Shown: positions 10,070-18,869, counted from the stretch's first letter. The stretch: DNA of 64,000 nucleotides from Novacetimonas cocois (GCF_003311635.1 NZ_QEXL01000004.1:62001-126000); one strand, 5' to 3'. Notes: generated by a model not told the origin, from the sequence alone. Numbers and translations: made by a program.

Positions 10070-11181
10070 GCATGCTGATCCGCGTGGCAAGTGGTCCGGG
10101 CGAAATGCGGGTTGCCCTGACCGATGGCGACCGCCTGCTTGATTACGCGTTGTGGCGGCCCGACCTGCCCGATGGGGTGGGCGACCTGTATCGTGGCCGC
10201 GTCAATGCGCATGTCCCCGCGCTGGGTGGCACGTTCGTTGACCTGACGGACGGGCAGGCAGGTTTCCTGCCGGATTCGGAAGGGGCCGGCTCCATGACGC
10301 AGGGTACCGCCCTGCTGGTGCGCGTCAGCCGCAGCGCACAGGGCGGCAAGGGCGTGCGGCTGAGCCTGCGTGGCATTCCCGATCCCCGCGCCGCCGAGGG
10401 ACCGCCCACCCTGCTATCGCGCGGTGCGGGCCCGGTGGAGCGTCTGGCCGCACGCTGGCCCGATGCGCCCATCGTCATTGACGACCCCGCCGTGGGTGCC
10501 CGCCTGCCAGAGGGGCTGCATGGCCGCCTTGAACGCCAGCCCCTGGCGTTCGACGCGGAAACCGAGGTCGCGGCCGAATCCCTTTCCGATCCCACCGTCG
10601 CGCTGCCAGGGGGCATGTCGGCCACGATCACCCCCACGCCCGCGCTGGTCGCGATCGACATGGATGGCGGGCATGCCAGCATGGACCGCCGCCCCAAGCA
10701 GACGGCCCAGTTCGCGGCAAACCGCGCGGCGTTGCCCGACCTTCTGCATCAGCTGCGGCTGCGCAACCTGTCGGGGGCGATCGTCCTTGATGCCGCCGGG
10801 CTTGCGGTCCGTAAACGCCGCGCGCTGGCCGAACCGATCGAACAGGCCTTGGCGGCCGACCCGCTGCGTCCGCGCTTTCTGGGCATCAGCGCGCTGGGGC
10901 TGGCGGAAATCGTGCGCCCGCGCATTCATCCGCCCCTGCACGAACTTCTTGACAGCGTCACGGGACGCCTGCTGCGCTCCCTGCGACAGGAGGTGCGGGC
11001 CTGTCGCGGGATGCAGGCGTCCCTGCGACCGGTCACGTTGTGTGGCGGATGCGATATCGTGCGCCTGATGCGGACATTCCCCGGATGGGGCGAGGATTTC
11101 ACGCGCCTTGCCGCGCGTCCCCTGCGCATCGCCATCGCACCCGACCTGCCCCCGACAGGATGGAGGTACGACCATGACTGA
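10066..11181 (+). CDS. rng: Ribonuclease E/G family protein, short form
   Basis: A 371-residue single-strand endoribonuclease homologue for rRNA or mRNA processing. The S1-like N-terminal part is visible as YRGRVNAHVPALGGTFVDLTDGQAGFL; the RNase part has LVAIDMDGG, matching the metal-binding Asp loop of RNase E/G, but the protein is shorter than E. coli RNase G (about 490) and has lost parts between the S1 and catalytic domains. The C-terminal CGGCDIV could bind metal. The start is GTG 10066, overlapping maf by 4 bases. Activity is likely but should not be assumed equal to full-length RNase G. Confidence 0.85.
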   Translation: MSMLIRVASGPGEMRVALTDGDRLLDYALWRPDLPDGVGDLYRGRVNAHVPALGGTFVDLTDGQAGFLPDSEGAGSMTQGTALLVRVSRSAQGGKGVRLSLRGIPDPRAAEGPPTLLSRGAGPVERLAARWPDAPIVIDDPAVGARLPEGLHGRLERQPLAFDAETEVAAESLSDPTVALPGGMSATITPTPALVAIDMDGGHASMDRRPKQTAQFAANRAALPDLLHQLRLRNLSGAIVLDAAGLAVRKRRALAEPIEQALAADPLRPRFLGISALGLAEIVRPRIHPPLHELLDSVTGRLLRSLRQEVRACRGMQASLRPVTLCGGCDIVRLMRTFPGWGEDFTRLAARPLRIAIAPDLPPTGWRYDHD

Positions 11182-11386
11182 CACCCCCAAAAACGCGCCA
11201 GCCCCCTGCCCCGTGTGCGGCAGGCCGATGGTCCGCGACTATCGCCCGTTCTGTTCGCGCCGATGCGCGGATATCGACCTTGGCCGCTGGTTCACGGGGC
11301 AGTACCGGGTCCCGGCAGGAAGTGATTTCAACGATATGGACGAAAATCATACAAGACGGGTTGATCCCGATGAAGAGGTAGGGTAA
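11174..11386 (+). CDS. yacG: Zinc-finger DNA gyrase inhibitor YacG
   Basis: A 70-residue protein with a four-cysteine zinc site, CPVCGRPM followed by FCSRRCADIDLGRWF, the YacG/DUF329 signature. In E. coli YacG binds GyrB and inhibits gyrase. The C-terminus is acidic. ATG 11174 has GGAGG upstream, overlaps the RNase gene by 8 bases, and begins close to the zinc finger; a longer frame from 11108 overlaps the RNase gene much further. Confidence 0.93.
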   Translation: MTDTPKNAPAPCPVCGRPMVRDYRPFCSRRCADIDLGRWFTGQYRVPAGSDFNDMDENHTRRVDPDEEVG

Positions 11387-11445
11387 AGCCTGCACATCGT
11401 CAGGGCGGTTCACCCCGCCCCGGCCTGCCGGACAACGGCTCCGGT

Positions 11446-11521
11446 GCCCAAGTAGCTCAGTTGGTAGAGCATGCGACTGAAAATCGCAGTGTCGGTGGTT
11501 CGATCCCGCCCTTGGGCACCA
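11446..11521 (+). tRNA. tRNA-Phe (GAA)
   Basis: A complete cloverleaf: acceptor GCCCAAG pairs with CTTGGGC, the D arm is GCTCAGTTGGTAGAGC, the anticodon loop CTGAAAATC gives GAA, and the T arm contains GGTTCGATCC. CCA is encoded at 11519-11521. Length 76. Confidence 0.97.
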
Positions 11522-11688
11522 TTCATTCCTGAAAATCTGATCCGACGCATGAAATGCCCATCCATGAATGCCATCGCATCCTGATGGTGGGTCATGATGT
11601 TCCTACGCCGGGAACCGGGCATTGCAGGGGCATCGCCTGATCGCATGAGGCCCCGGGGGCTGTCGCCAACCCGTAATCCTGTCGGGAT

Positions 11689-12216
11689 CTATTTGAAATC
11701 AGCGCGGTATTTTGCCACGGCGGCTTGGGCGCAGGCTTCGTCCTTGTCGCCGCCCGGCGCGCCTGACACGCCGATGCCGCCCAGCACGCTGTTATCCGCC
11801 ACCTTGCGCAGGGTGACGCCACCGGGGACGAACAGGACCTCGGGAATGGTGTTGAGCGCCCCGTTGGCCGGTCCCGTCACCTTTGCCGCGATCAGTTCGC
11901 TGGTCGTATTCATGTTGAAGGCCAGGCCATAGGAATAGGCGGTATAGGCCTTGCGATAGGAAACCGACAGCGACTGTAGCGGCACGCTGTCTCCCTTGAT
12001 CACAACCTGCTGGTGGCCTGTCGTATCGACAACCGCCGCCGTCACGGAATAGCCCTGCGCCTGACAGTACCGCACGGCTTCGGATGCCAGCCGCTCTGCC
12101 GTGGACCAGTCCAGTTTCTGCATGGTGACGACATGACCCTGCGCATGGGCCGCAGGCGCCGCCAGCGACGCCACAAGAACGGCCGCCCACGCCATCCGCC
12201 TGTAAGAACACGTCAT
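11689..12216 (-). CDS. Exported haem-binding / GlcG-HbpS (DUF336) family protein
   Basis: A 175-residue protein with a clear signal peptide (hydrophobic AAVLVASLAAPAAHAQ, cut after AHA), so periplasmic. The mature part matches the GlcG/HbpS family: AVVDTTGHQQVVIKGD, SYRKAYTAYSYGLAF and the C-terminal LGGIGVSGAPGGDKDEACA. HbpS of Streptomyces binds haem; GlcG sits in glycolate operons; the ligand here is unknown. ATG 12216 was chosen because GAAGGGA lies just upstream and it opens the signal peptide; the frame extends to 12318. It stands alone between tRNA-Phe and a repeat element. Confidence 0.85.
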   Translation of the reverse strand: MTCSYRRMAWAAVLVASLAAPAAHAQGHVVTMQKLDWSTAERLASEAVRYCQAQGYSVTAAVVDTTGHQQVVIKGDSVPLQSLSVSYRKAYTAYSYGLAFNMNTTSELIAAKVTGPANGALNTIPEVLFVPGGVTLRKVADNSVLGGIGVSGAPGGDKDEACAQAAVAKYRADFK

Positions 12217-12418
12217 CCCGTTTCCCTTCGCCACCGTACGACCGGCAGCCATCATGGGAGAACAGCGGCGTTCCCTACAACCGCAAACAGGCGTCCCGCA
12301 GATGACAATATGTGCCATCGTGGAAGCAGACAGCGGAGCCGGCGGTCACGCATTGCCCCGTCCTGCAGGACACAGACTGTCTGGAAAAGACTGTTTAAAA
12401 AGTAAGCTCAGTAACAGG

Positions 12419-12632
12419 CTGAAATCATGAAAAGTTTTTGGTGAAGCTTTTTCCAAAAAGCTTCGGAAGACGTCACCTTTCTGAAAAAAGGCGACACCCA
12501 AAAAACTTCTGTCATTTTATCAAAGGTTATTTTCAAACTGACGAAAAGCTACAGTCAGAAAGACGCCGCCTTTTTAAAAAAAAGACGGCGCCCAGAAACT
12601 TTTCTTATTTTTATCAGCCAGCTGGTTTCAGA
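12419..12632. repeat. Dispersed palindromic repeat, copy A (two adjoining units)
   Basis: AT-rich element with nested hairpins. GAAGCTTTTT (12443-12452) and AAAAAGCTTC (12455-12464) form a perfect 10-bp inverted repeat; a second hairpin pairs GTCACCTTT with AAAGGCGAC-like sequence. The ends, AAAAGTTTTTGGTG and CACCCAAAAAACTT, are inverted copies of each other. A second unit (about 12541-12632) contains GCCGCCTTTTT facing AAAAGACGGC. Related copies lie at 40556-40630 and 54420-54533. This copy lies 8-220 bases past the stop of the phosphodiesterase gene and fills most of the 423-base gap 12217-12639, which otherwise shows no gene. Confidence 0.75.
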
Positions 12633-12639
12633 TGGTCTT

Positions 12640-14829
12640 TTATTTGGCCTCTCGCGCGTGGACCCATTTTTCCACTTCTTCCGGGGGCATCGGACGCGCG
12701 AACAGGTATCCCTGCATCACGTCGCAGTTCAGGGCCTTGAGCATTTCATACTGCTGTTCGGTTTCCACGCCTTCGGTCACCACGGCCATGCCAAGGCGCG
12801 AGCCGATGCCGACAACCGCCGTGGTCACGGCCTGCGCGTTGGCGTCGTGATCGAGGTTCATGATGAAGCTGCGATCGATCTTGATCTCGGTCAGCGGCAG
12901 GCGCATCAGGCGCGACAGGGAGGAATACCCCGTCCCGAAATCATCCATCGACAGGCCAATGCCCAGCTTGCGGATCTTTTCCAGCACGCCAAGCGTATCG
13001 CCATTTTTTTCCATCATGATGCTTTCGGTGATTTCCACCGTCAGGCGATGCGCCGGCACGGAATATTCACTCAGCAGGCTGGACAGGTATCCCGGCAGCG
13101 AACGGTCCCTGAAATGGCCCGCCGACAGATTGACCGAAACGGTTGGCACATGGACGCCCGCCCTGTCCCACTGCGTGATCTGGCGCATCGCCTGTTCCAG
13201 CGACCATTTGCCGATGGCCTCGATCTGGCCGGTTTCTTCCGCCACCGCGATAAAGCGCGAGGGATAGATGTTGCCCAGCGTCGGATGGTTCCACCGCGAC
13301 AGGGCCTCCACCCCGTACAGCTCCCCGGTGCTGGTCTTCACCTGCGGCTGGTAATAGAGCGTCAGCAGGCCATCAGCGATGGATTCCCGCAGCGCAAGGC
13401 CCAGTACCAGACGGTCCTGCGCCGCCTTGTTATCCTCGTTGGAGGCAACCCGGAACGTGCCCGGCCCCTGTTTCTTCGCATTGCGCATTGCCTGTTCGGC
13501 GTAGCTGAGCAGCGATTCACCATCCGGCCCATGGTCCGGAAACTGGCTGATCCCGATGCAGACCGTCCCCACGATCTGGTTGCCCGAGATATTGATCGGC
13601 TCGCGCATGCTGTTCATGATCTTGCGCGCAAGTTCCATCACCGCCGGGCCGCTGATATTGGGCACGATGACAATGAACTCGTTCGCGCCGGAACGGCTGA
13701 GGATGTAATTGCTGCGCGACAGGCGCTTGAGCCGTTCCGCCACCGTCTTGAGGAACGCATCGCCGTTGACGTGGCCCAGCGCGTCATTGATGTCGCGGAA
13801 ACGGTCGATGTCGATCATGTAGATCGCGAACTGCGCATCATTGGGCAGCGAGATCATCGTCTTGATCATCCGGTGGGCAACCGAACGGTTCAGGAACCCT
13901 GTCAGCGGGTCATAATTCGACAGCTGGGAAATGTGCTGCCGCGCCTCGTGCTGTTCGATGACAAGGCCACAGAACGGCACGCACCCTTCGACGATCTTCT
14001 GCGGCCAGTTGCTCAGCTTGTGCTGGTTGCGCGAATACAGGGCGAAGATGCCCAGCGTGCGCCCCTTGCGGTTCCTGATCGCAAGCGCCCAGCACGAATA
14101 CAGGCCCAGCGACACGCCCAGCGCGTGATAGCTTTCCCACACGATGGACATGGCCTCGGTCGGGTCCTGATCCAGCGCCTGCAGGTCGGCGGGCGTCAGG
14201 TCCATCCGTTCCAGCGCCAGCGCGAAACGGCGCGGCAGGCCGGGACCCGAGAGGATCTGCAGGTGCCCGTCCTCACCCAGAAGCATCAGGACGGCGACCG
14301 TATTGGGCACGAAGCCCTCGACCTCCTGGCAGATCATGTCCGCCACGTCCTGGATCACGGTTTCGCCCGACAGGGCGTCAAAGACGCTTTTCTGAAGGTC
14401 CAGCAGCCGCTTGCGATGTCCCTCTTCCGTCACGCCCTTCATGAACGCCATGTAGTAGCGCTTCTTCTCCGGCCCGATCAGCGCGGTCGAAATCGACATC
14501 TCGCCAGAGATGTAATCCCCGGCCTTGCTTTCGAACGTGACCTCGCGCGAGGTTCCGACAATCTTGTTGATGCCCGTCTTGCGGTTGGCATCGATATAGC
14601 TGTCATGTTCCTGGCGGTAGATGCCGGGGACAAGGCAGCTGACATTCCGGCCCAGCACTTCATGCTTGGCATAACCCCACAGCGCTTCGGCTGCGCTGTT
14701 GAAAAAGATGATCCTGTTCCTGTCATCAATGATGACCACGCCGTCCGATGCCTGTTCCAGCAGGTCAAGGCCGATCATGGCATCCATTGGCGGCAGGGAA
14801 GGTTCGTTTTTTGTATCGATCTTGTTCAT
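12640..14829 (-). CDS. PAS-GAF-GGDEF-EAL cyclic-di-GMP phosphodiesterase, degenerate GGDEF
   Basis: A 729-residue soluble signalling protein. Domains in order: PAS (about 18-135), GAF (about 145-295), GGDEF (about 300-460) and EAL (about 470-725). The GGDEF active site reads SGANEF (380-385), so cyclase activity is unlikely; it may bind GTP as an activator. The EAL domain looks complete: EAL at 508-510, NLSA 567-570, EITES 599-603 and DDFGTGYS 629-636, so hydrolysis of c-di-GMP to pGpG is expected. Komagataeibacter cellulose synthase is activated by c-di-GMP and several PAS-GGDEF-EAL enzymes tune it; a sensory role here is inferred. Whether the PAS binds haem or flavin cannot be told. Confidence 0.93.
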   Translation of the reverse strand: MNKIDTKNEPSLPPMDAMIGLDLLEQASDGVVIIDDRNRIIFFNSAAEALWGYAKHEVLGRNVSCLVPGIYRQEHDSYIDANRKTGINKIVGTSREVTFESKAGDYISGEMSISTALIGPEKKRYYMAFMKGVTEEGHRKRLLDLQKSVFDALSGETVIQDVADMICQEVEGFVPNTVAVLMLLGEDGHLQILSGPGLPRRFALALERMDLTPADLQALDQDPTEAMSIVWESYHALGVSLGLYSCWALAIRNRKGRTLGIFALYSRNQHKLSNWPQKIVEGCVPFCGLVIEQHEARQHISQLSNYDPLTGFLNRSVAHRMIKTMISLPNDAQFAIYMIDIDRFRDINDALGHVNGDAFLKTVAERLKRLSRSNYILSRSGANEFIVIVPNISGPAVMELARKIMNSMREPINISGNQIVGTVCIGISQFPDHGPDGESLLSYAEQAMRNAKKQGPGTFRVASNEDNKAAQDRLVLGLALRESIADGLLTLYYQPQVKTSTGELYGVEALSRWNHPTLGNIYPSRFIAVAEETGQIEAIGKWSLEQAMRQITQWDRAGVHVPTVSVNLSAGHFRDRSLPGYLSSLLSEYSVPAHRLTVEITESIMMEKNGDTLGVLEKIRKLGIGLSMDDFGTGYSSLSRLMRLPLTEIKIDRSFIMNLDHDANAQAVTTAVVGIGSRLGMAVVTEGVETEQQYEMLKALNCDVMQGYLFARPMPPEEVEKWVHAREAK

Positions 14830-15076
14830 CGGGTCATGGGTCCACAGTCGTAAGCAGATCAGGAAACGGCACCGGACGGGTATCGCGGCCTGAACGCTGC
14901 CACATGCCCGGCGGCATCATGGCAGGAAATGAAAACATCCTGTTTGGTACCGAAACGTAACTTCAATGCAACTTCAGCATCATTTGACGAATATCACAGT
15001 TTCTATTTTTTTTGATTGCAACATGCACATCTATACTTTGGATCTCGTGATAACAAATCTCGCATGCCTCTAGGGC

Positions 15077-15193
15077 ATGAATAGATGTACAAATAATATA
15101 TTGAAGGATACCTGTTTCAAGGCTGGTAATTTATTAAAGAAACTGACACCGGATGGCAAGGGCAAAGATACATATCTGATGCAAGGAAATTGA
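15077..15193 (+). CDS. Possible 38-residue small protein in the AT-rich region
   Basis: ATG 15077 to TGA 15193 encodes a small basic peptide with two cysteines and the C-terminal tract LTPDGKGKDTYLMQGN. I do not recognise it. A TTGATT/TACTTT pair with a 16-base spacer (about 15017-15044) could be a promoter, and the hairpin at 15198-15229 directly follows the stop. The ribosome site is poor. It could equally be chance in a regulatory region or part of a noncoding RNA. Confidence 0.2.
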   Translation: MNRCTNNILKDTCFKAGNLLKKLTPDGKGKDTYLMQGN

Positions 15194-15197
15194 ACAT

Positions 15198-15229
15198 ATG
15201 CCCCATCCGGTGGAAAACCCGGACGGCAT
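15198..15229 (+). terminator. Stem-loop after the small ORF
   Basis: ATGCCC-CATCCGG (from 15198) pairs with CCGG-ACGGCAT (to 15229) around a short A-rich loop. No U-run follows, so it may be an RNA structure rather than an intrinsic terminator. Confidence 0.25.
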
Positions 15230-15583
15230 CAATCTACATTATTGTTATTTATCAATGCAATAACTCAAGTTTTTCCCACCTGCGAACGCAGGTCGCCTGC
15301 CCTGTTTTTCGATAGGTATTTTCATTTTACGTCTGAATTGTGGGATTTTCGCCAAGATTTCCACACATTCCGTATATGTCTGGCATTGTTATGGAGTATT
15401 TGCGGAGTCTTTGGATAATAATAAGAATACTATCCTATACTTGAAGTAATTCATCCGCACCAATCCGCCGACTGTTTAGGAACACAATCCTAGCGCGTCA
15501 CAAAACCTTACATGGCTTCGGCTGCGGCGACCGCATGCGCATTCAGTATGGTTACAATTATGTAATATTTGGGATGCGGGGGA

Positions 15584-16153
15584 TTATCCGCGCTGCGGCA
15601 GCATCCGCTGCAGCACGCCATCGCGGCAGATGACGGCATGATAGAGGGCGGCCAGCGCATGGAACGCCGCGACCACGATCAGGCCCCAGGCCAGCCAGTG
15701 ATGGGATTGCCCCACGACCCGCTGTACCGCCACGCCCATATCGGCGAATGGGGAATTGATCGGCACGCCAAACGCCATGACCGGCCGCCCGCGCGACCAG
15801 CGCAGCATGTAGCCCAGCCCGATTTCCGTCCCCAGCATGACATACAGCAGCCAGTGAACCAGACGGGCAAGATGGTCGAGCGGAGTAATCACCGCAAAAC
15901 GTATGGCCCGCCCGCCAGTCACGGCCCATACGATCCGTGTCAGGAACGTCGCCGCCAATAGTACCCCGATCGAGGTATGGGCCGCGATCATCCACAGTCG
16001 CGGGGGTGTACCGCGCGGCAGGAAGCCCCAGCCTTCGCCAAGGCCGAACTGCACCAGAACCATCACCGCCGTCAGCCAGTGCAGCCAGCGTGTCTCCACA
16101 CTGTACCGTACAGGAGACGGCTCCGGCGTCAGGGACATGGAAGGGCGCAGCAC
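15584..16153 (-). CDS. Cytochrome b561 family membrane protein
   Basis: A 189-residue inner-membrane dihaem b-type cytochrome, probably passing electrons from quinol or to a periplasmic partner. Four hydrophobic segments are visible (around 20-40, 50-72, 90-110, 150-170) with the family histidines in RWLHWLTAVM, IAAHTSIGVLL, LVHWLLYVML and AAFHALAALYH. GTG 16153 has GGGGA upstream; an ATG at 16138 is an alternative. The gene starts 12 bases after the Gly-rich exported protein gene and is probably co-transcribed with it. Confidence 0.9.
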   Translation of the reverse strand: MLRPSMSLTPEPSPVRYSVETRWLHWLTAVMVLVQFGLGEGWGFLPRGTPPRLWMIAAHTSIGVLLAATFLTRIVWAVTGGRAIRFAVITPLDHLARLVHWLLYVMLGTEIGLGYMLRWSRGRPVMAFGVPINSPFADMGVAVQRVVGQSHHWLAWGLIVVAAFHALAALYHAVICRDGVLQRMLPQRG

Positions 16154-16164
16154 GTGATCCCCGC

Positions 16165-16602
16165 TCAGTTCATGCCGGGGGGTGCGGAACTGTCCACGCC
16201 ACCCATGTTCATGTTGCTGAACGTGCCGCCATCGGGCGACCCCATGCCGGGCACGGCCTCGCTGGAACCGCCGGGGATCGTGCTCTGCGGCTGGATGCCG
16301 CCGCCATCACCATAGCCGCCATAACCATCGCCATTGCCGGGAATCCCGTCCCCGCTGCCGGTGCCCATTTCGGGGGCACTGTACTGCGGCATCGTGCCGC
16401 TGGGGCCATAATTGTCCAGTCGGCTGTCGCCGTTATAGCCCGCGCCATAGGCCCCGCCACTGGCATTGCTGCCACCACTGACACTGCCACCTGAGGGGTT
16501 GGGACGCGCCTGCGCCATGTCCGTCGCGCCAATCACGCCCGCCATCAGAAGGCCCGCCACCAGAAGCCGCCTTGGGGTATTTCTTCCGTATCCGACCATC
16601 AT
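16165..16602 (-). CDS. Exported Gly/Ser-rich low-complexity protein
   Basis: A 145-residue protein: signal peptide (basic RNTPRR, then hydrophobic LLVAGLLMAGVIGA, cut near AQA), followed by a Gly/Ser/Asn-rich tail with many GGS, GYG and GDG runs and no cysteines. It is probably secreted or periplasmic and disordered. I chose ATG 16602, five bases after GGAGG; an adjacent ATG at 16599 is equally possible. No family is recognised. It lies immediately upstream of cytochrome b561. Confidence 0.65.
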   Translation of the reverse strand: MMVGYGRNTPRRLLVAGLLMAGVIGATDMAQARPNPSGGSVSGGSNASGGAYGAGYNGDSRLDNYGPSGTMPQYSAPEMGTGSGDGIPGNGDGYGGYGDGGGIQPQSTIPGGSSEAVPGMGSPDGGTFSNMNMGGVDSSAPPGMN

Positions 16603-17041
16603 CCATCCTCCGCTCATCGCACTTGCCCTGTTACCCAGCCCCTTTGCCTGTGCCTCAGGCTGTCCATGCGCGACAGGTCCCCGGGTCGGAAGGGCAGGAT
16701 AACGCCCTATCCGGGGAATATCCAATATCCTCACCCATAGCTGAAGGCCCCCGCAACCGTCAGGCAGTCCCCGCCATGACGGCAACCGCCGCCGACCATC
16801 AGATGACCATCAGGCGACCGCGCGGTCTAATCCGTGGTTTTTCATCATATTCCGCCGCTTCTCCGTCCCGTCGTCCGGATGGTCGTCCCACGTCCCTTTC
16901 CCCGCGCCCCGCAACAGACGCGACCGAGCCATACCCCAGCCGGACGGCTGGGCCACCCGCCGGTTGCGTCGGCCGGACAGTAAGCGCACAGTCGCCCGGC
17001 CGTCTTCTTGGCAGGATATCGCACGCAAGCGGAGACAACCG
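16603..17041. other. 439-base divergent intergenic region
   Basis: Lies between the minus-strand Gly-rich gene and a plus-strand gene of unknown function, so it should hold both promoters. It contains a perfect 12-bp palindrome GACCGCGCGGTC at 16816-16827. Several ORFs overlap here in all frames but none has a ribosome site plus recognisable protein character. Confidence 0.4.
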
Positions 17042-17557
17042 ATGACCACCTTGTCCACCCTTCCCCTGACACAGATGAAGGTCGTGCCCGACCTGCTCGC
17101 CGTTCCGGTGGGGACGGTCCTGCTGACCTCCGAAATCTCACGCGACGAACCCAAGCTCGTGATCCGCAGCCGTCTTGTGTCGAACGAAGGCATCCGGCCG
17201 GGCCTGATCCTGATGACGCCGGAGATGAAGGGATATTTCGCCCCGGACGAATTCTGCACCGAATTCGTGCGCAGCGCGCTGGATGTGACGGATGTGCTGA
17301 GCCCGGTCCTGACAAAGGTCCTGCCGGGTTTCCGCTACAAGTTCGACGCGGTGGTGCGCGGCGACATCTGGCACCTGAGCGATGAGAAAGGGCAGGATTT
17401 CGCCGGCCTCGCCATCGGATCGGATGAAGAGGAAAGCAAGGTGTTCGGCTATGCCCGCATCAGCGGCAGCCAGATCGGCGACATCGTGCCGGCCAAGCGC
17501 CATGCCTATCTCGGGCAGCTCGACTTCGCGCCCGCCCCGGCAAAGGCGACGCTGTAG
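17042..17557 (+). CDS. Conserved-looking cytoplasmic protein of unknown function
   Basis: A 171-residue protein with no signal peptide and no membrane segment. It looks like a compact alpha/beta protein (VVPDLLAVPVGTVLLTSEI; KLVIRSRLVSNEG; FDAVVRGDIWHLSDEKGQ). I recognise no motif. ATG 17042 has GCGGAG 8 bases upstream and opens just before the first strand; the frame continues to 16964. It is convergent with the ferritin-like gene. Good GC-rich codon use supports that it is real. Confidence 0.65.
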   Translation: MTTLSTLPLTQMKVVPDLLAVPVGTVLLTSEISRDEPKLVIRSRLVSNEGIRPGLILMTPEMKGYFAPDEFCTEFVRSALDVTDVLSPVLTKVLPGFRYKFDAVVRGDIWHLSDEKGQDFAGLAIGSDEEESKVFGYARISGSQIGDIVPAKRHAYLGQLDFAPAPAKATL

Positions 17558-17645
17558 GAAGGCACGCCCGTTGCGCCACGATCATGCAACGCAACGGGGG
17601 TCGGCCGCCCCGCCCACTGCCGCGCGGCATGGGCGGGAAATGCAA

Positions 17646-18647
17646 TCAGGCGGCGGCCTGCCCGCTTTCCAGCGCGCGCGACTGCGGGGTGCGCGGCAGG
17701 AAAAAGCGCAGGAACCGCGCAAGGTTCGGCGCCAGCTTCGGCCGCAGCAGACGCGGATCGTACCCGGCAAAGCGCCGTTCGTTCTCATTAAGGCACAGAT
17801 CAAGGAAATCACGCAGCGGCATGTCCATCGAGGCCACCTCCTTGGTGCCGTTGACGGTGAAGTTGTTGTCCTGTTCATGGACATTGCCCTCGGCGTCCAT
17901 GGTCTTGGCCATGCCCAGCCGTTCGTACACCAGGAACACCCACACCGCGAGGACGCGGATTTCGAACCACGGGCGCTGCCACAGCGGCATCGTCGCGCGG
18001 TGCCATGCCAGCCAGTTGGCGAACAGCAGGATATGGCGGCATTCCTCCTGCATCACCGGCTCGAACGTGTCGATCAGCGGCTGCGGGAAAAAGCCGGAAC
18101 GCTTCGCCACCTCGAACAGGCCGAAGGCGAAGAAGCTGTCCACGCATTCGGAAAAGCCGGTGACAAGATAGGCCCATTCGACATCGCGCGGCTCGTGATA
18201 GGTTGGCTCCGACGCCAGCGGGATGCCATACGCCTCCACCATCTTGGACAGGACTTCCTTATGGCGGTTCTCCTCCCACGCGTTGCGCGACAGGGCGTCC
18301 TTCATGTCCGGGTCGTCAATCAGGCGGGCGTACGCGGCCATGCGCAGGCGGGCCTTGCCTTCGGTCTGGACCGCGATGTCCCAGATCGGCAGGGAGGTCA
18401 CGCGATGCAGCGTCTCGGGGTCCAGTTTGGGCCAGTCGATGACCGAGGGCCTGTAGGGATTGAACGTATCGCGGAACATCTCGGCCACGGCGCGCTTGTG
18501 TTCGGCCGAACCGGGCCGCAGCGGACCGGCCACCGGACTGGACCAGTGCCGGGCAGTGTAATCGGCCTTTGCCACGGCTTCGGGCGTGGCCATGCCGGGA
18601 TCGCGCGCTTCTGGCAGGTTGGTATAGATGTCTGAAAGTGAATTCAT
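17646..18647 (-). CDS. Di-iron ferritin-like protein (putative oxidase/oxygenase)
   Basis: A 333-residue protein with a full set of carboxylate-bridged di-iron ligands in ferritin-like order: E96, E126-x2-H129 (EENRHKE), E167 and E202-x2-H205 (EECRHILLF). It is longer than ferritins, as seen in membrane-associated or AurF-like di-iron oxygenases. A hydrophobic stretch near 230-245 (VLAVWVFLVYE) may touch the membrane. Substrate unknown. It stands alone between a hypothetical gene and clpP, and is preceded by only a weak ribosome site. Confidence 0.75.
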   Translation of the reverse strand: MNSLSDIYTNLPEARDPGMATPEAVAKADYTARHWSSPVAGPLRPGSAEHKRAVAEMFRDTFNPYRPSVIDWPKLDPETLHRVTSLPIWDIAVQTEGKARLRMAAYARLIDDPDMKDALSRNAWEENRHKEVLSKMVEAYGIPLASEPTYHEPRDVEWAYLVTGFSECVDSFFAFGLFEVAKRSGFFPQPLIDTFEPVMQEECRHILLFANWLAWHRATMPLWQRPWFEIRVLAVWVFLVYERLGMAKTMDAEGNVHEQDNNFTVNGTKEVASMDMPLRDFLDLCLNENERRFAGYDPRLLRPKLAPNLARFLRFFLPRTPQSRALESGQAAA

Positions 18648-18822
18648 GTGTCAGCTCGCTGATCGAAACGGTATCGCTGGAACTCACCGCTCGGCTGGCA
18701 TCAAAAAAACAGCCCGTCGCCCGGTCCGCGCGTGATCATGTCCGCACGGACGGGGCAAGGAACTGCTCTTCATTGCGCAGGGACGCTGGATTCCTGACGG
18801 ACCCTGTTGTGTGCGCCGTGAC

Positions 18823-18852
18823 GGCACCGGCAGTATGGAACCTGCCGGTGCC
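18823..18852 (-). terminator. Strong hairpin just past clpP
   Basis: GGCACCGGCAG (18823-18833) and CTGCCGGTGCC (18842-18852) form a perfect 11-bp inverted repeat with an 8-base loop, 17 bases past the clpP stop. No U-run follows on the minus strand, so it probably protects the 3' end or assists termination. Confidence 0.5.
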
Positions 18853-18869
18853 GACGCCCTTGTCATGGA

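Larger units (their letters stand above)
14830..15583. other. 754-base AT-rich intergenic region upstream of the phosphodiesterase gene
   Basis: Markedly more AT-rich than its surroundings between about 14960 and 15540. It should hold the promoter of the minus-strand phosphodiesterase gene. It contains a possible 38-codon ORF (15077-15193), a hairpin right after it (15198-15229) and a short perfect inverted repeat CCTGCG-AA-CGCAGG (15279-15292). No larger gene is supported on either strand. Confidence 0.5.

Noticed and set aside
12658-14853. 731-codon plus-strand ORF opposite the phosphodiesterase
   Set aside because: Exact antisense of a well-supported PAS-GAF-GGDEF-EAL protein; no ribosome site or domain character.
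16816-16827. 12-bp palindrome GACCGCGCGGTC as an operator
   Set aside because: A short all-GC-rich palindrome is not rare in DNA of this composition and it is not placed near an obvious promoter.
17382-18635. 417-codon plus-strand ORF opposite the di-iron protein
   Set aside because: Antisense shadow; the minus-strand frame carries the full set of metal ligands.
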